64,000 bases of DNA from Bacilli bacterium (GTDB lineage Bacteria; Bacillota_I; Bacilli_A; RFN20; CAG-826), in assembly GCA_024399115.1 (NCBI GenBank), contig JAKSHZ010000007.1:1-64000 (forward strand), read 5' to 3'. Below are positions 15,666-23,285 of the stretch, in pieces (the first letter of the stretch is position 1; each line of letters opens with the position of its first letter). The translations under genes and the position numbers were made by a program. The notes below the pieces were generated by a model. It did not search any database, was not told the DNA's origin, and was given only the letters and a program-made list of their open reading frames with translations.

Positions 15666-16763
15666 ATGAAGAAAATGAAGTTTTTATCTTGTGCTGGTAT
15701 TTTAGCAAGTTTATTGTTGGGTGGTTGTAGTTCTCCAGAACCATCAAAACCAACTCCAGAACCACCAGCACCAAAAGAAAAAGCTCCAATGGTTTTCGTA
15801 TTTAGTGGACAATCTAACATGGAAGGTAACACTGATGTCGGTAATAATGGCGCTTATTTAACAAACGCACTTGAAGCATTAGGCATTACTGATGGCGAAG
15901 ATTGTTTTACTGGTATTAAATCAGTTATGACTAGCTATTATGGTAATGGTTACGGTGAATTAGATCGTAACAACTACAATACTGGTGGTCAATCAAGTGC
16001 TGGTAGACAACCACATGCTTCAAATACTGAAGATAAAATTAAAGGTAAATTCTTACCAACTAAGATTGGTATGGGACACACTGATTCACAAATGGGTCCT
16101 GAATTAGGATGTGCTTATGCATTGAAAGATTTAGCTAGTGAAGAAGAACCAATTTACTTTGTAAAAATGTGTTCATCTGGTAGTGGATTCGCACAAAGTG
16201 GATCATCTGCAGAAGGAAAGAACTGGGAAGTTAAAACAGCAGATGGAACTGTTGTTGAACATAACTTATATAGCGATTTCTTAAAACCATACTTACAAAA
16301 CAACCTTGATTTAATCGAACAAGAAACTGGTAAAAAGCCAGTCGTCAAAGGTTGGTTATGGCACCAAGGCGAAAGTGATGGTGGCGAAAAAGCTAAACGT
16401 GATGCTTACGCAAGAAGATTAGGTGACTTAATTGACACATTCAGAACTGATTTCAGTTCTTATGCACCAGATGAAGAAGGCGAAAATATCGCATTCATCG
16501 ATGGTCTTCCATATGAAGGCGGAACTAGCTTAGCAGGTGCTGAAGGCGCTAAAGAATTAAACGACATCAGAATTGCTGAAGCTGAAAAAGACGATATGAG
16601 ATTTATCGTAGATACATATGCTAACTTAGAACATAAAGAAGAAAACTTATTAAAGGTTTCTGGTGAAGGTTCTACACAAGGTGTTCACTATAACACTAAG
16701 GACTGTTTCAAGTTAGGTATGGCTTTCGGTCAAGTCATCATCGACAACAATCTTTTAGACTAA
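15666..16763 (+). CDS. SASA-family (DUF303, CE6-like) carbohydrate esterase lipoprotein
   Basis: This is a 365-residue lipoprotein. The signal is followed by the lipobox LLGGC (Cys at about 20) and a Pro/Lys/Glu linker, so it is anchored outside the membrane. The esterase domain starts with FSGQSNMEGN, which carries the catalytic Ser of the SGNH-like sialate O-acetylesterase / acetyl xylan esterase group, and has WLWHQGESDGG, the second family motif. It probably removes acetyl groups from host or plant glycans. The start is supported by AGAGG 8 bases upstream. Its own terminator now lies beyond an inserted IS element at 18425. Confidence 0.88.
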   Translation: MKKMKFLSCAGILASLLLGGCSSPEPSKPTPEPPAPKEKAPMVFVFSGQSNMEGNTDVGNNGAYLTNALEALGITDGEDCFTGIKSVMTSYYGNGYGELDRNNYNTGGQSSAGRQPHASNTEDKIKGKFLPTKIGMGHTDSQMGPELGCAYALKDLASEEEPIYFVKMCSSGSGFAQSGSSAEGKNWEVKTADGTVVEHNLYSDFLKPYLQNNLDLIEQETGKKPVVKGWLWHQGESDGGEKAKRDAYARRLGDLIDTFRTDFSSYAPDEEGENIAFIDGLPYEGGTSLAGAEGAKELNDIRIAEAEKDDMRFIVDTYANLEHKEENLLKVSGEGSTQGVHYNTKDCFKLGMAFGQVIIDNNLLD

Positions 16764-16769
16764 TATAAA

Positions 16770-16782
16770 AAGATAAAATAGA
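16770..16782. repeat. Left copy of 13-bp target duplication flanking the IS
   Basis: AAGATAAAATAGA lies here and again at 18410-18422, directly outside the two terminal inverted repeats of the IS element. Confidence 0.8.
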
Positions 16783-16834
16783 CGCGAGTTGAAAGACTAA
16801 ACGCAACTCTCTAATTAAACGCAACTATTGTAAG

Positions 16835-16880
16835 ACTGAATGCAACTTTTTTAAAAGAACTGTTGCGTTTAGTTTTTTAT
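16835..16880 (+). terminator. Terminator inside the left end of the IS element
   Basis: ACTGAATGCAAC (16835-16846) and GTTGCGTTTAGT (16862-16873) form a 12-bp stem with wobble pairs, followed by TTTTTTATTTTT. It would stop transcripts entering from the esterase gene and so shield the transposase from antisense reading. Confidence 0.75.
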
Positions 16881-17005
16881 TTTTATTACAAAATTGAAAA
16901 ATAATGTATTATATGAATGACAAAAGGATAAAAAAGCGTATATGAAAACAACTTGCCAAATGCAATTTGTACGACTAAACGCAACACCTCTTGCCAAAAA
17001 GCGTT

Positions 17006-18307
17006 CTAGTATTTTTTAAATTTGATTATTTTGACATCTTTTGGATTAATGACTTTTAAATTAAGCTTTCTAAAAACTTCTATGCCAAAGTATTCGATAA
17101 ATAAATCGCATGGCCTTTTACCATCTATTGAATTTAAAAATCTGGAATTTAAATGACTGGATATTACATTGCATTGTTCGAATGTAATGTCATTTAGTTT
17201 AACGCCTTTCTTGAAAATGCTTCTTATTTGTTGGTTGAAGTTTTCAACGGAAGGCTTTTCATTTGAAACCGAAGGATTACAAAAGAAAACATGCGTTCTA
17301 ACGATACCGTCATTATCAGTTTCAATTTCTTTGAAAGAATTAAATTTAGAATCTCTATCTGTTAAAATTGCCTCAAATACTTTTTCAAAATCATCGCCTA
17401 ACATATTTTGCAACATATCAAAAGTTTCTTTGACTATTTGAGCTGTAGGAAATTCGAGAGGAACAAGATAGATAAACTCAAATTGTGGAATTACTATAGT
17501 AAGTATTTGCTGCTCACTCTTTTTAGGCGCACCTAGAAAATCCATTTGCCAATAAACAATTACGCGATTTTTTGCCTGAAAAACTAACCAATCGCAGTAC
17601 ATTCTATGACTACGATCAATGTTCTTGTTTTCATTATATTCATACTTTTTTGGAATCTTAGTTTGTCTCTTTTTAAGTCTCACAACTCGTGGCAAATCTA
17701 ATGGTTGTACCGATATTTTACCTTGATGAGAATAGTTGTAGATCGATTTTAAACATCTTCCAACGTCTGTACTTTTTAAAATGTGATAGATTGATTGGCC
17801 TTTATTGACTCCATCTTTAATTGTTTTGTCTAGAAAATGATATTCTTCCTCAAGAAGATTGAGTCCTTCTCGAGATTCCGTTCTTATTTTCTTAGCTTCT
17901 TCGTCAGCTTTTGCAGGATCATATAAATAGTGATTTTTCATACAAACGCTAGCAAATTTACACTTATTGCATACAAATGGAAAGTGATTTTCAATGTCAC
18001 ATTTGTTTGGCTTATATTTATCGCAAACACTTAATGATTTGCATCCCGCACACTTAGTTGAACAAGTTGATAGACCACATTTATGCCTGTAGCTACATGT
18101 TTTAACATTTAAACACGAGGAACAAATTGATGGTTTTTTATCTGCTTTGAATGCTAAATATCTATAATTTCTTATTTCTCTAGAAATTGTAGGTTTATGT
18201 CTTTGCAAAATTGAAGCAATTTCAGTTGCTGTTTTTCCTTCGCTTAATCCATCAAAAATGATTCTTCTTCTAGTTAGATTAAGCTGAATGTCTTTATTCT
18301 TGCCCAT
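17006..18307 (-). CDS. IS30-family transposase
   Basis: The 433-residue protein starts with an HTH segment (about 10-45, with GKTATEIASILQRHKPTISR) typical of IS30 transposases. A Cys-rich region (about 60-125, several CxxC-like pairs) that looks like zinc binding follows, then the DDE catalytic core: Asp in YWQMDFLG, Asp in LTDRDSKF and Glu in KPSVENFNQQ. The length is within the family range. AAGGAGG precedes the ATG. Codon use is more AT-rich than its neighbours. It cuts and rejoins the ends of its own element. Confidence 0.93.
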   Translation of the reverse strand: MGKNKDIQLNLTRRRIIFDGLSEGKTATEIASILQRHKPTISREIRNYRYLAFKADKKPSICSSCLNVKTCSYRHKCGLSTCSTKCAGCKSLSVCDKYKPNKCDIENHFPFVCNKCKFASVCMKNHYLYDPAKADEEAKKIRTESREGLNLLEEEYHFLDKTIKDGVNKGQSIYHILKSTDVGRCLKSIYNYSHQGKISVQPLDLPRVVRLKKRQTKIPKKYEYNENKNIDRSHRMYCDWLVFQAKNRVIVYWQMDFLGAPKKSEQQILTIVIPQFEFIYLVPLEFPTAQIVKETFDMLQNMLGDDFEKVFEAILTDRDSKFNSFKEIETDNDGIVRTHVFFCNPSVSNEKPSVENFNQQIRSIFKKGVKLNDITFEQCNVISSHLNSRFLNSIDGKRPCDLFIEYFGIEVFRKLNLKVINPKDVKIIKFKKY

Positions 18308-18409
18308 ATTTGGACCTCCTTTTTAGTAGGCAAGAGGCAAATTTATTATATAAGAAAGACTAAACGCAACAATTATTCCTGTAAGTTGTATTTAGTTTTA
18401 CAATTCACG

Positions 18410-18422
18410 AAGATAAAATAGA
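18410..18422. repeat. Right copy of 13-bp target duplication flanking the IS
   Basis: Identical to 16770-16782 and directly adjacent to the right terminal inverted repeat. Confidence 0.8.
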
Positions 18423-18424
18423 TT

Positions 18425-18447
18425 AGGGGCTTAAGCCCCTTTTCTAT
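18425..18447 (+). terminator. Terminator probably belonging to the esterase gene, displaced by the IS
   Basis: The palindrome AGGGGCTTAAGCCCCT is followed by TTTTCTATT. If the IS and one copy of the duplication are removed, this hairpin lies about 20 bases after the esterase stop codon at 16763. Confidence 0.75.
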
Positions 18448-18475
18448 TGACAAAGAAATTTTCTTACTTTAAAGT
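18447..18475 (+). promoter_or_regulatory. Consensus promoter before the rpmE leader or small RNA
   Basis: TTGACA (18447-18452) and TAAAGT (18470-18475) are separated by exactly 17 bases. It is one of the best sigma-A matches in the window, directly behind the esterase terminator. Confidence 0.7.
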
Positions 18476-18481
18476 GAACTT

Positions 18482-18531
18482 ACTAGTCCTCCACGCGCCT
18501 CTTTAAATGCGTACCATGTGGAGCTTTTATT
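18482..18531 (+). ncRNA. Short terminated transcript upstream of rpmE (leader RNA or small RNA)
   Basis: From the predicted start near 18482 the RNA soon forms a hairpin with arms CTCCAC (18489-18494) and GTGGAG (18518-18523) and an inner ACGC/GCGT helix, ending in CTTTTATTTTG. It is either an attenuator for rpmE or an independent RNA of about 50 bases. No known class is recognised. Confidence 0.45.
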
Positions 18532-18552
18532 TTGAGTTTCTTTATTTTGAAG

Positions 18553-18581
18553 TTGAAATAAATTCAAAAGATTGTTATATT
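18553..18581 (+). promoter_or_regulatory. Second promoter of rpmE
   Basis: TTGAAA (18553-18558) and TATATT (18576-18581) are separated by exactly 17 bases, about 55 bases before the ATG. Confidence 0.6.
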
Positions 18582-18636
18582 CATTAAGCAAACTTACTTT
18601 GAGTAGCTATTATTCAAGGCGGAAGGAGAAACATTT

Positions 18637-18849
18637 ATGAAAAAAGGAATTCATCCAGAATATCACCGTTGCACAGTCACTTGCATTTCATGCGGTGCTA
18701 CATTCGAAACAGGTTCAACTTTAAAAGAAATCAAAGTTGATACATGTGCAAACTGCCATCCATTCTACACAGGCAAACAAAGATTTGTTCAATCAGATGG
18801 TCGTGTTGATAAGTTCAATCGTAAATACGGTCTTAAAGAAGGCAAATAA
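18637..18849 (+). CDS. rpmE: 50S ribosomal protein L31, zinc-binding type
   Basis: This 70-residue protein has the L31 pattern [16 protein letters not shown] at the start, the Zn-binding cysteines CISC and CANCHP, and the [19 protein letters not shown] signature. It belongs to the large ribosomal subunit. The length is normal for the zinc form. A strong GGAAGGAG site precedes the ATG. Two promoters and a short hairpin lie upstream, and a terminator follows. Confidence 0.97.
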   Translation: MKKGIHPEYHRCTVTCISCGATFETGSTLKEIKVDTCANCHPFYTGKQRFVQSDGRVDKFNRKYGLKEGK

Positions 18850-18861
18850 GATACTAAAAAC

Positions 18862-18888
18862 AAGCGTCGCGAAAGCGATGCTTTTTTA
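18862..18888 (+). terminator. rpmE terminator
   Basis: AAGCGTCGC and GCGATGCTT arms around a GAAA loop, followed by TTTTT. Confidence 0.92.
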
Positions 18889-18942
18889 GTGCTTAAATAT
18901 TGAAATATATAATGTTATTATATTAACAATTGAGGTACTTAT

Positions 18943-19245
18943 ATGGAAATTGTTAAAACAATTAATGGTGCAGACGCTTGTTTCGCTTTAACTGGTAGAT
19001 TAGACACAACAACTGCACCTAGTTTAGATAGTGAAGTTAATGGAATTATTCCTAACGTTAGCTCTATCGTATTTGATTTTGCTAACTTAGATTATCTTTC
19101 AAGTGCGGGCTTAAGAGTTATTCTCTGTACTCAAAAAGCTATGACTGCAAAAGGTGGAAAGTTCGTTATCAAAAACGTTAATGACACAATCATGGATGTT
19201 TTTGATATGACAGGATTCACATCAATCTTAACTATCGAAAAATAA
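18943..19245 (+). CDS. STAS-domain anti-anti-sigma-like protein
   Basis: The 100-residue protein is a single STAS domain: LTGRLDTTTAPSLDSE at the start, a core strand IVFDFANLDYLSSAGLRVIL with candidate phosphoserines at 53/54, and a C-terminal helix. This is the SpoIIAA/RsbV-like layout, a switch protein that is phosphorylated by an anti-sigma kinase. No kinase or sigma factor lies nearby. It has a TTGAGG site and is followed 14 bases later by an alarmone synthetase gene, so it may be transcribed with alarmone metabolism genes. Partner proteins are unknown. Confidence 0.88.
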   Translation: MEIVKTINGADACFALTGRLDTTTAPSLDSEVNGIIPNVSSIVFDFANLDYLSSAGLRVILCTQKAMTAKGGKFVIKNVNDTIMDVFDMTGFTSILTIEK

Positions 19246-19259
19246 AATAAGGACAAAAT

Positions 19260-20336
19260 ATGGATTTACATTCAGAAATGTTACTTAACCAATACATCGA
19301 AAGAAAAGAATCTTTCTCTAAGATGCAAGAGGTTGTCACTAACGAACTTAAATCAATCGTTAAGGATTTAGGTATGTTAGTTAACACTATTGAAAGTAGA
19401 GTTAAAACTGAAAAGTCTTTAAAAGGTAAATTAGAGCTTAAAGGTTATAAATATAAAGACTTGATGGACATCACTGACATCTTAGGCGCTAGAGTAGTTA
19501 CTTTTTATTCTGATGAAGTCGATAAAATCGCCGCTCAAATTGAAAAGCGTTTTACTGTGGACTTTGAAAACTCTATCGATAAAAGAAAGATCTATAAAGT
19601 AGACCAATTTGGTTATATGTCACTCCATTACATTTGCTCAATTCCAAAGGAAATGTATTTTGATGAAGCTCATCCAGAAATCAATGAATATAAGTTTGAA
19701 ATCCAATTAAGAACAAACTTGCAACATACATGGGCTTCTATTTATCACGACACTGGTTATAAAACTGATGTCGAAGTACCTACAGATTATTTAAGAAGAT
19801 TAAATAGATTAGCTGGTTTATTAGAATTAGCTGACAATGAATTTAACGATATTAGAAGTTCATTAGATGAATATCGTAGAAAGATGAAATCAATCTTTAA
19901 CGAAGGTAACTTCGGTGAAGTTGAACTCAACTTGGATTCATTTAAAGAATATTTAAGTATCGAACCATTCGGCGAGATCAATAAACGTATCGCAGAATCA
20001 AATAATATGGAAATCGAAGAAATGAGCTTAGTATCATTCTTAGATGTATTTAAAAAATTCGGATTTAGGACAATCGGAGATATCCAAGAATTAGTAAAAA
20101 CTGAAAGCGAAGATGCATATCAAATCGCTATCAGACAATTCTCAGGAACTGATATTGATATTATGACTAATTTCACAGGTCCTTTAGCACTTTGCTATGC
20201 ATACGTTGTTAAAAAAGGCAGTGGAGTTATCGGAATTAAAGCTATCTTAGACACAATCTATGGCAAAAGAGATAGCAACACTAGATTCGCTAATAAAGTC
20301 TTTGAAATCTGTAAGAACATGGGGATGGCAAAGTAA
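19260..20336 (+). CDS. RelA/SpoT-domain (p)ppGpp synthetase-like protein with C-terminal extension
   Basis: This is a 358-residue protein. Residues about 25-190 form a RelA_SpoT nucleotidyltransferase domain: RVKTEKSLKGKLE, a DILGARVVTFYSDEV strand carrying a catalytic-type Asp, KVDQFGYMSLHYI, and EIQLRTNLQHTWASIYHD, which gives the Glu and Gln of the synthetase site. It would transfer pyrophosphate from ATP to GDP or GTP. The last 150 residues are helical, belong to no family I recognise, and are absent from the usual short synthetases of about 210 residues. A hydrolase gene starts 3 bases after its stop. No HD hydrolase domain is present in this protein. Confidence 0.85.
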   Translation: MDLHSEMLLNQYIERKESFSKMQEVVTNELKSIVKDLGMLVNTIESRVKTEKSLKGKLELKGYKYKDLMDITDILGARVVTFYSDEVDKIAAQIEKRFTVDFENSIDKRKIYKVDQFGYMSLHYICSIPKEMYFDEAHPEINEYKFEIQLRTNLQHTWASIYHDTGYKTDVEVPTDYLRRLNRLAGLLELADNEFNDIRSSLDEYRRKMKSIFNEGNFGEVELNLDSFKEYLSIEPFGEINKRIAESNNMEIEEMSLVSFLDVFKKFGFRTIGDIQELVKTESEDAYQIAIRQFSGTDIDIMTNFTGPLALCYAYVVKKGSGVIGIKAILDTIYGKRDSNTRFANKVFEICKNMGMAK

Positions 20337-20338
20337 TT

Positions 20339-20920
20339 ATGGCTAAAAAAGGAACTATTGATTCATCTTTAGTTGATAAAGCAATAGTGTTTGCTACAAA
20401 CGCTCATAAAGATGTTGAGCGTAAAGGAAAAGGTTTTCCTTATATAGTTCATCCATTAGAAGCTATGGCAATTGTCGCTACTATGACTAACGACCAAGAT
20501 CTTTTAGCTGCGGCTGTTTTACATGATGTAGTGGAAGATACTGAGTATACTCTTGAAGATATTAGAAAAGAGTTCGGAGATAAGGTAGCAGAAATCGTAG
20601 ATTCTGAAAGCGATGAGAAGATACCTGGATTATCTAGTGGAGAATCTTGGAAACAAAGAAAAATAATCGCAATCGAAAGATTAAAAAACGCAAGTATCGA
20701 ATCTAAGATGGTTGCGATGGGTGATAAATTATCCAATATGCGCGCTATATATAGGGACTATTTGTCTTTAGGCGAAGGTGTATGGGATAAGTTCCACGTA
20801 AAAGATGTCAAAGAACATGAATGGCATTATCGTGGATTAGCCGATTCACTAAGTGATTTGAAATATACAGAAGCTTATAAAGAGTTTGCCGATTTAATTG
20901 AAAAGGTGTTTAATAAATAA
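20339..20920 (+). CDS. HD-domain small alarmone hydrolase (MESH1/SpoT-like)
   Basis: This 193-residue protein is one HD domain of the (p)ppGpp hydrolase type: FATNAHKDVERKGKGFPYI with PYIVHPLEA, then AAAVLHDVVEDTEYTLE (HD plus the following ED), and MGDKLSNMRAI near the end. These match the metal-binding and substrate residues of the SpoT and MESH1 hydrolases. It starts 3 bases after the synthetase gene, so synthetase and hydrolase are made together but as separate chains rather than as one long Rel protein. It ends before the ECF gene, with no clear terminator. Confidence 0.9.
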   Translation: MAKKGTIDSSLVDKAIVFATNAHKDVERKGKGFPYIVHPLEAMAIVATMTNDQDLLAAAVLHDVVEDTEYTLEDIRKEFGDKVAEIVDSESDEKIPGLSSGESWKQRKIIAIERLKNASIESKMVAMGDKLSNMRAIYRDYLSLGEGVWDKFHVKDVKEHEWHYRGLADSLSDLKYTEAYKEFADLIEKVFNK

Positions 20921-20972
20921 GACGCATTTTATAGCGCCATTAAATTTTATTTAAATTTGAGGTTTTATTAAA

Positions 20973-21560
20973 ATGGAAAAGAAAAATATTTTTACAACAA
21001 AGTTTATCGCAGGTGTCGGTATTCTAACTGCAGTCGAGATCGTTCTTTATATCATCGGTGCAGCATTACCTTTAGGAACAATTAACATTAACTTAGCATT
21101 AGTTCCTATCGCATTAGGCGCAATGTTCTACGGACCATTCTGCGGCTTATTCTTAGGTGCAGTTAATGGTGTCGCTACATTATTAACTCCAAGTGTTCAA
21201 AGCTATTTCATGAACACAGAATTATTTGGACAATGGGCAATCTTAGGAACATTCTTAGCGTGTTTAATTAAATGTAGCTGTGCTGGATTTGTTTCTGGAT
21301 TAGTTTATAATGTAATTAAAAAGAAAAACGAAATCGTCGCAATTATTGTTGCTTCATTAGTAGTTCCAGTAATTAACACTGGTATCTTCTTAATCTTTGC
21401 TGCTATCTTCTTTAAGTATGATATGGCAGCTATTGTTGCAACAGTATTCTCAGTTAACTTCTTAATTGAATTCTTATCAACATTATTACTTTGCCCAGCA
21501 ATTATTAGAATCATTAAGATTTGGAATATCAAAAACGGTGCAACAACTGAAGGAAAATAA
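20973..21560 (+). CDS. ECF transporter S (substrate-binding) component
   Basis: The 195-residue protein has about six membrane helices and the layout of ECF S-components: an N-terminal amphipathic helix, INLALVPIALGAMFYGPFCGLFLGA in the middle, which is the family core, and a charged C-terminus. S-components bind a vitamin or similar micronutrient and dock onto a shared EcfAAT module, which is not in this window. The substrate cannot be read from sequence. The stop codon overlaps the start of the next gene by one base. Confidence 0.85.
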   Translation: MEKKNIFTTKFIAGVGILTAVEIVLYIIGAALPLGTININLALVPIALGAMFYGPFCGLFLGAVNGVATLLTPSVQSYFMNTELFGQWAILGTFLACLIKCSCAGFVSGLVYNVIKKKNEIVAIIVASLVVPVINTGIFLIFAAIFFKYDMAAIVATVFSVNFLIEFLSTLLLCPAIIRIIKIWNIKNGATTEGK

Positions 21561-23203
21561 TGAAATTAAATAAGCTCGGTTTATTATTAGTCACATTCGC
21601 TATTACAGCTTGTAGCTTTGGCTCAACCAAAGCCTTTTCGTGGGACGATTATAAAAACGAGGCTCACGCTATTAACTTACAAAGTTCTAGATTTAAAGAT
21701 TACGTTTTATACGATGCAACTCATGTTCAAGAGAACCTAGATGCATTAGTAAATGAAGTTAAAGTCGGACATAGCACAAGTAAATTCATCTCGCTATACA
21801 ATAAGTGTAGTGGTGATTTAACTTCGCTCATTGACTCATATATTATTGCTTCAACTAAGTATTATTCTAAGGCTGAAGAAGAATTCAAAACTAAGTATGA
21901 AGAATATATGGCTTTATACTTAAATAGCTATAAAGCCCTAACTGCTTTAGAAGAAGATATTTATCATTCAACTGACGGTATTAAAAAAGCTTATTTCGGT
22001 AATATGAGTGATAAAGAGATCGAAAAAATGATCGCTGGTAACGAAGAGCAAATCATTTTATCGGAATATGAAGATATCTTTACAGCATTAACAGACGAAG
22101 CTGAAACTTATTACGTTGATTTTGCACGTACAGGTGATAAGAAAACATTCTTACATAATGGACATGATGTTTTCCTTCGCTATATTAATAAAGCAAACGA
22201 ATTAGTCGAAAAAACTGACTATGATAACTATTTAGATCTTTCATATAAGAATGACTACTCAAGAGACTATACAATTGAGGATGTTAAGCCATTTATTACT
22301 TATGTAAAGAAGTATTTAGTGCCTATCTTAAAAGAGAAAAGACAACTATCTGCTCCTGCTGGATTAAAAGCTACTTTATATAACGCAATTAATAATGATA
22401 ACTTCTGCAACACTACATCAAATATCGCAGAGCTTATGTCAAGTTATGCAGAAGAGATGGGTGGTAAATATTTAACTTCATATAATGATGCATTTAAAAA
22501 TGGTATCTATTGTTTCAGCGGAAGCACTAGATCAATGCAAACAGCTTTCCAATGGAATCTTCATAAAACTAATGATGCAGTGCTATATTTCTCTAGAAAC
22601 TATCAAGACGCATTCTCTGTTACGCATGAATTTGGTCATTACTATTCAACTCACATCGATAATAATGCTAGAGAAGGCGACGCATACGATTTACAAGAAA
22701 CATATTCTCAAGGAAACGAATACACATTCGGTGCATATTTATTAGACCAAGTAAAAGGTACGGATGACGAGGCCACTTACCAATATATTATCGATTCTAA
22801 ATTCTATAACGAATTATTCTATATTGTTCAAGAAGCATTAATTACTGAAATCGAAGAATACGCTTACACAACTCCTAATTTAACAAGCAATATGTTAACT
22901 AATAGAATTTATGAAATTATGGAGCATTACGAAGGAACAGCAAGCGATACTTATTACTTAGGTGCTGTCTCTTCTTCTCCTTGTTACTACATTTCATACG
23001 CTACTAGTTTGATTGAAGCTTTGCAATTTAAAACAATGGATTTCTCAACTGCTAAAAAGACATATAAGAAACTCATTGAAGATACAAAATCTATGACTAT
23101 GGTTGAAAGATGGACAAATGCAGGATTAAGTTCCCCATTTGAAGAATCTACTTTCCAAAGTTTGGCTGCAGAATTCAAAAAACTAGCAGATAAATATAAC
23201 TAG
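21560..23203 (+). CDS. M3-family oligoendopeptidase-like lipoprotein
   Basis: This is a 547-residue lipoprotein: the signal ends in the lipobox ITAC (Cys at about 18). The C-terminal half contains FSVTHEFGHYYSTH, the HExxH zinc site of M3 peptidases (PepF/thimet type), and a downstream Glu in ETYSQGNEY as third ligand. M3 enzymes usually act in the cytosol; an exported lipid-anchored form suggests digestion of peptides outside the cell. The start overlaps the ECF stop (TAATG), giving translational coupling. A bidirectional terminator follows. Confidence 0.87.
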   Translation: MKLNKLGLLLVTFAITACSFGSTKAFSWDDYKNEAHAINLQSSRFKDYVLYDATHVQENLDALVNEVKVGHSTSKFISLYNKCSGDLTSLIDSYIIASTKYYSKAEEEFKTKYEEYMALYLNSYKALTALEEDIYHSTDGIKKAYFGNMSDKEIEKMIAGNEEQIILSEYEDIFTALTDEAETYYVDFARTGDKKTFLHNGHDVFLRYINKANELVEKTDYDNYLDLSYKNDYSRDYTIEDVKPFITYVKKYLVPILKEKRQLSAPAGLKATLYNAINNDNFCNTTSNIAELMSSYAEEMGGKYLTSYNDAFKNGIYCFSGSTRSMQTAFQWNLHKTNDAVLYFSRNYQDAFSVTHEFGHYYSTHIDNNAREGDAYDLQETYSQGNEYTFGAYLLDQVKGTDDEATYQYIIDSKFYNELFYIVQEALITEIEEYAYTTPNLTSNMLTNRIYEIMEHYEGTASDTYYLGAVSSSPCYYISYATSLIEALQFKTMDFSTAKKTYKKLIEDTKSMTMVERWTNAGLSSPFEESTFQSLAAEFKKLADKYN

Positions 23204-23223
23204 ATTTTCGATAAAATTAAGGA

Positions 23224-23256
23224 TAAAAAAGCCGCATTTCAATTGCGGTTTTTTTA
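23224..23256. terminator. Bidirectional terminator between convergent genes
   Basis: CCGCA/TGCGG stem (23232-23236 with 23244-23248) has seven T on the plus side and six A (T on the minus strand) before it, so it serves both the M3 peptidase and the Na/Pi transporter genes. Confidence 0.85.
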
Positions 23257-23285
23257 GTGTTCAATTAAGTATGTATTGGGGGATA

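Larger units (their letters stand above)
16783..18409. mobile_element. IS30-like insertion sequence (1627 bp)
   Basis: Ends are defined by imperfect 26-bp inverted repeats (16783-16808 and 18384-18409, 20 of 26 identical; consensus about CGYGARTTGWAARACTAAAY) and by a 13-bp direct repeat just outside. It holds one transposase gene on the minus strand. The motif ACTAAACGCAAC recurs several times inside both ends (for example near 16795, 16812, 16972 and 18359), probably as transposase binding sites. Long target duplications are known for some IS30-type elements such as Mycoplasma IS1630. Both ends and the transposase are intact, so it may still be mobile. Confidence 0.88.
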
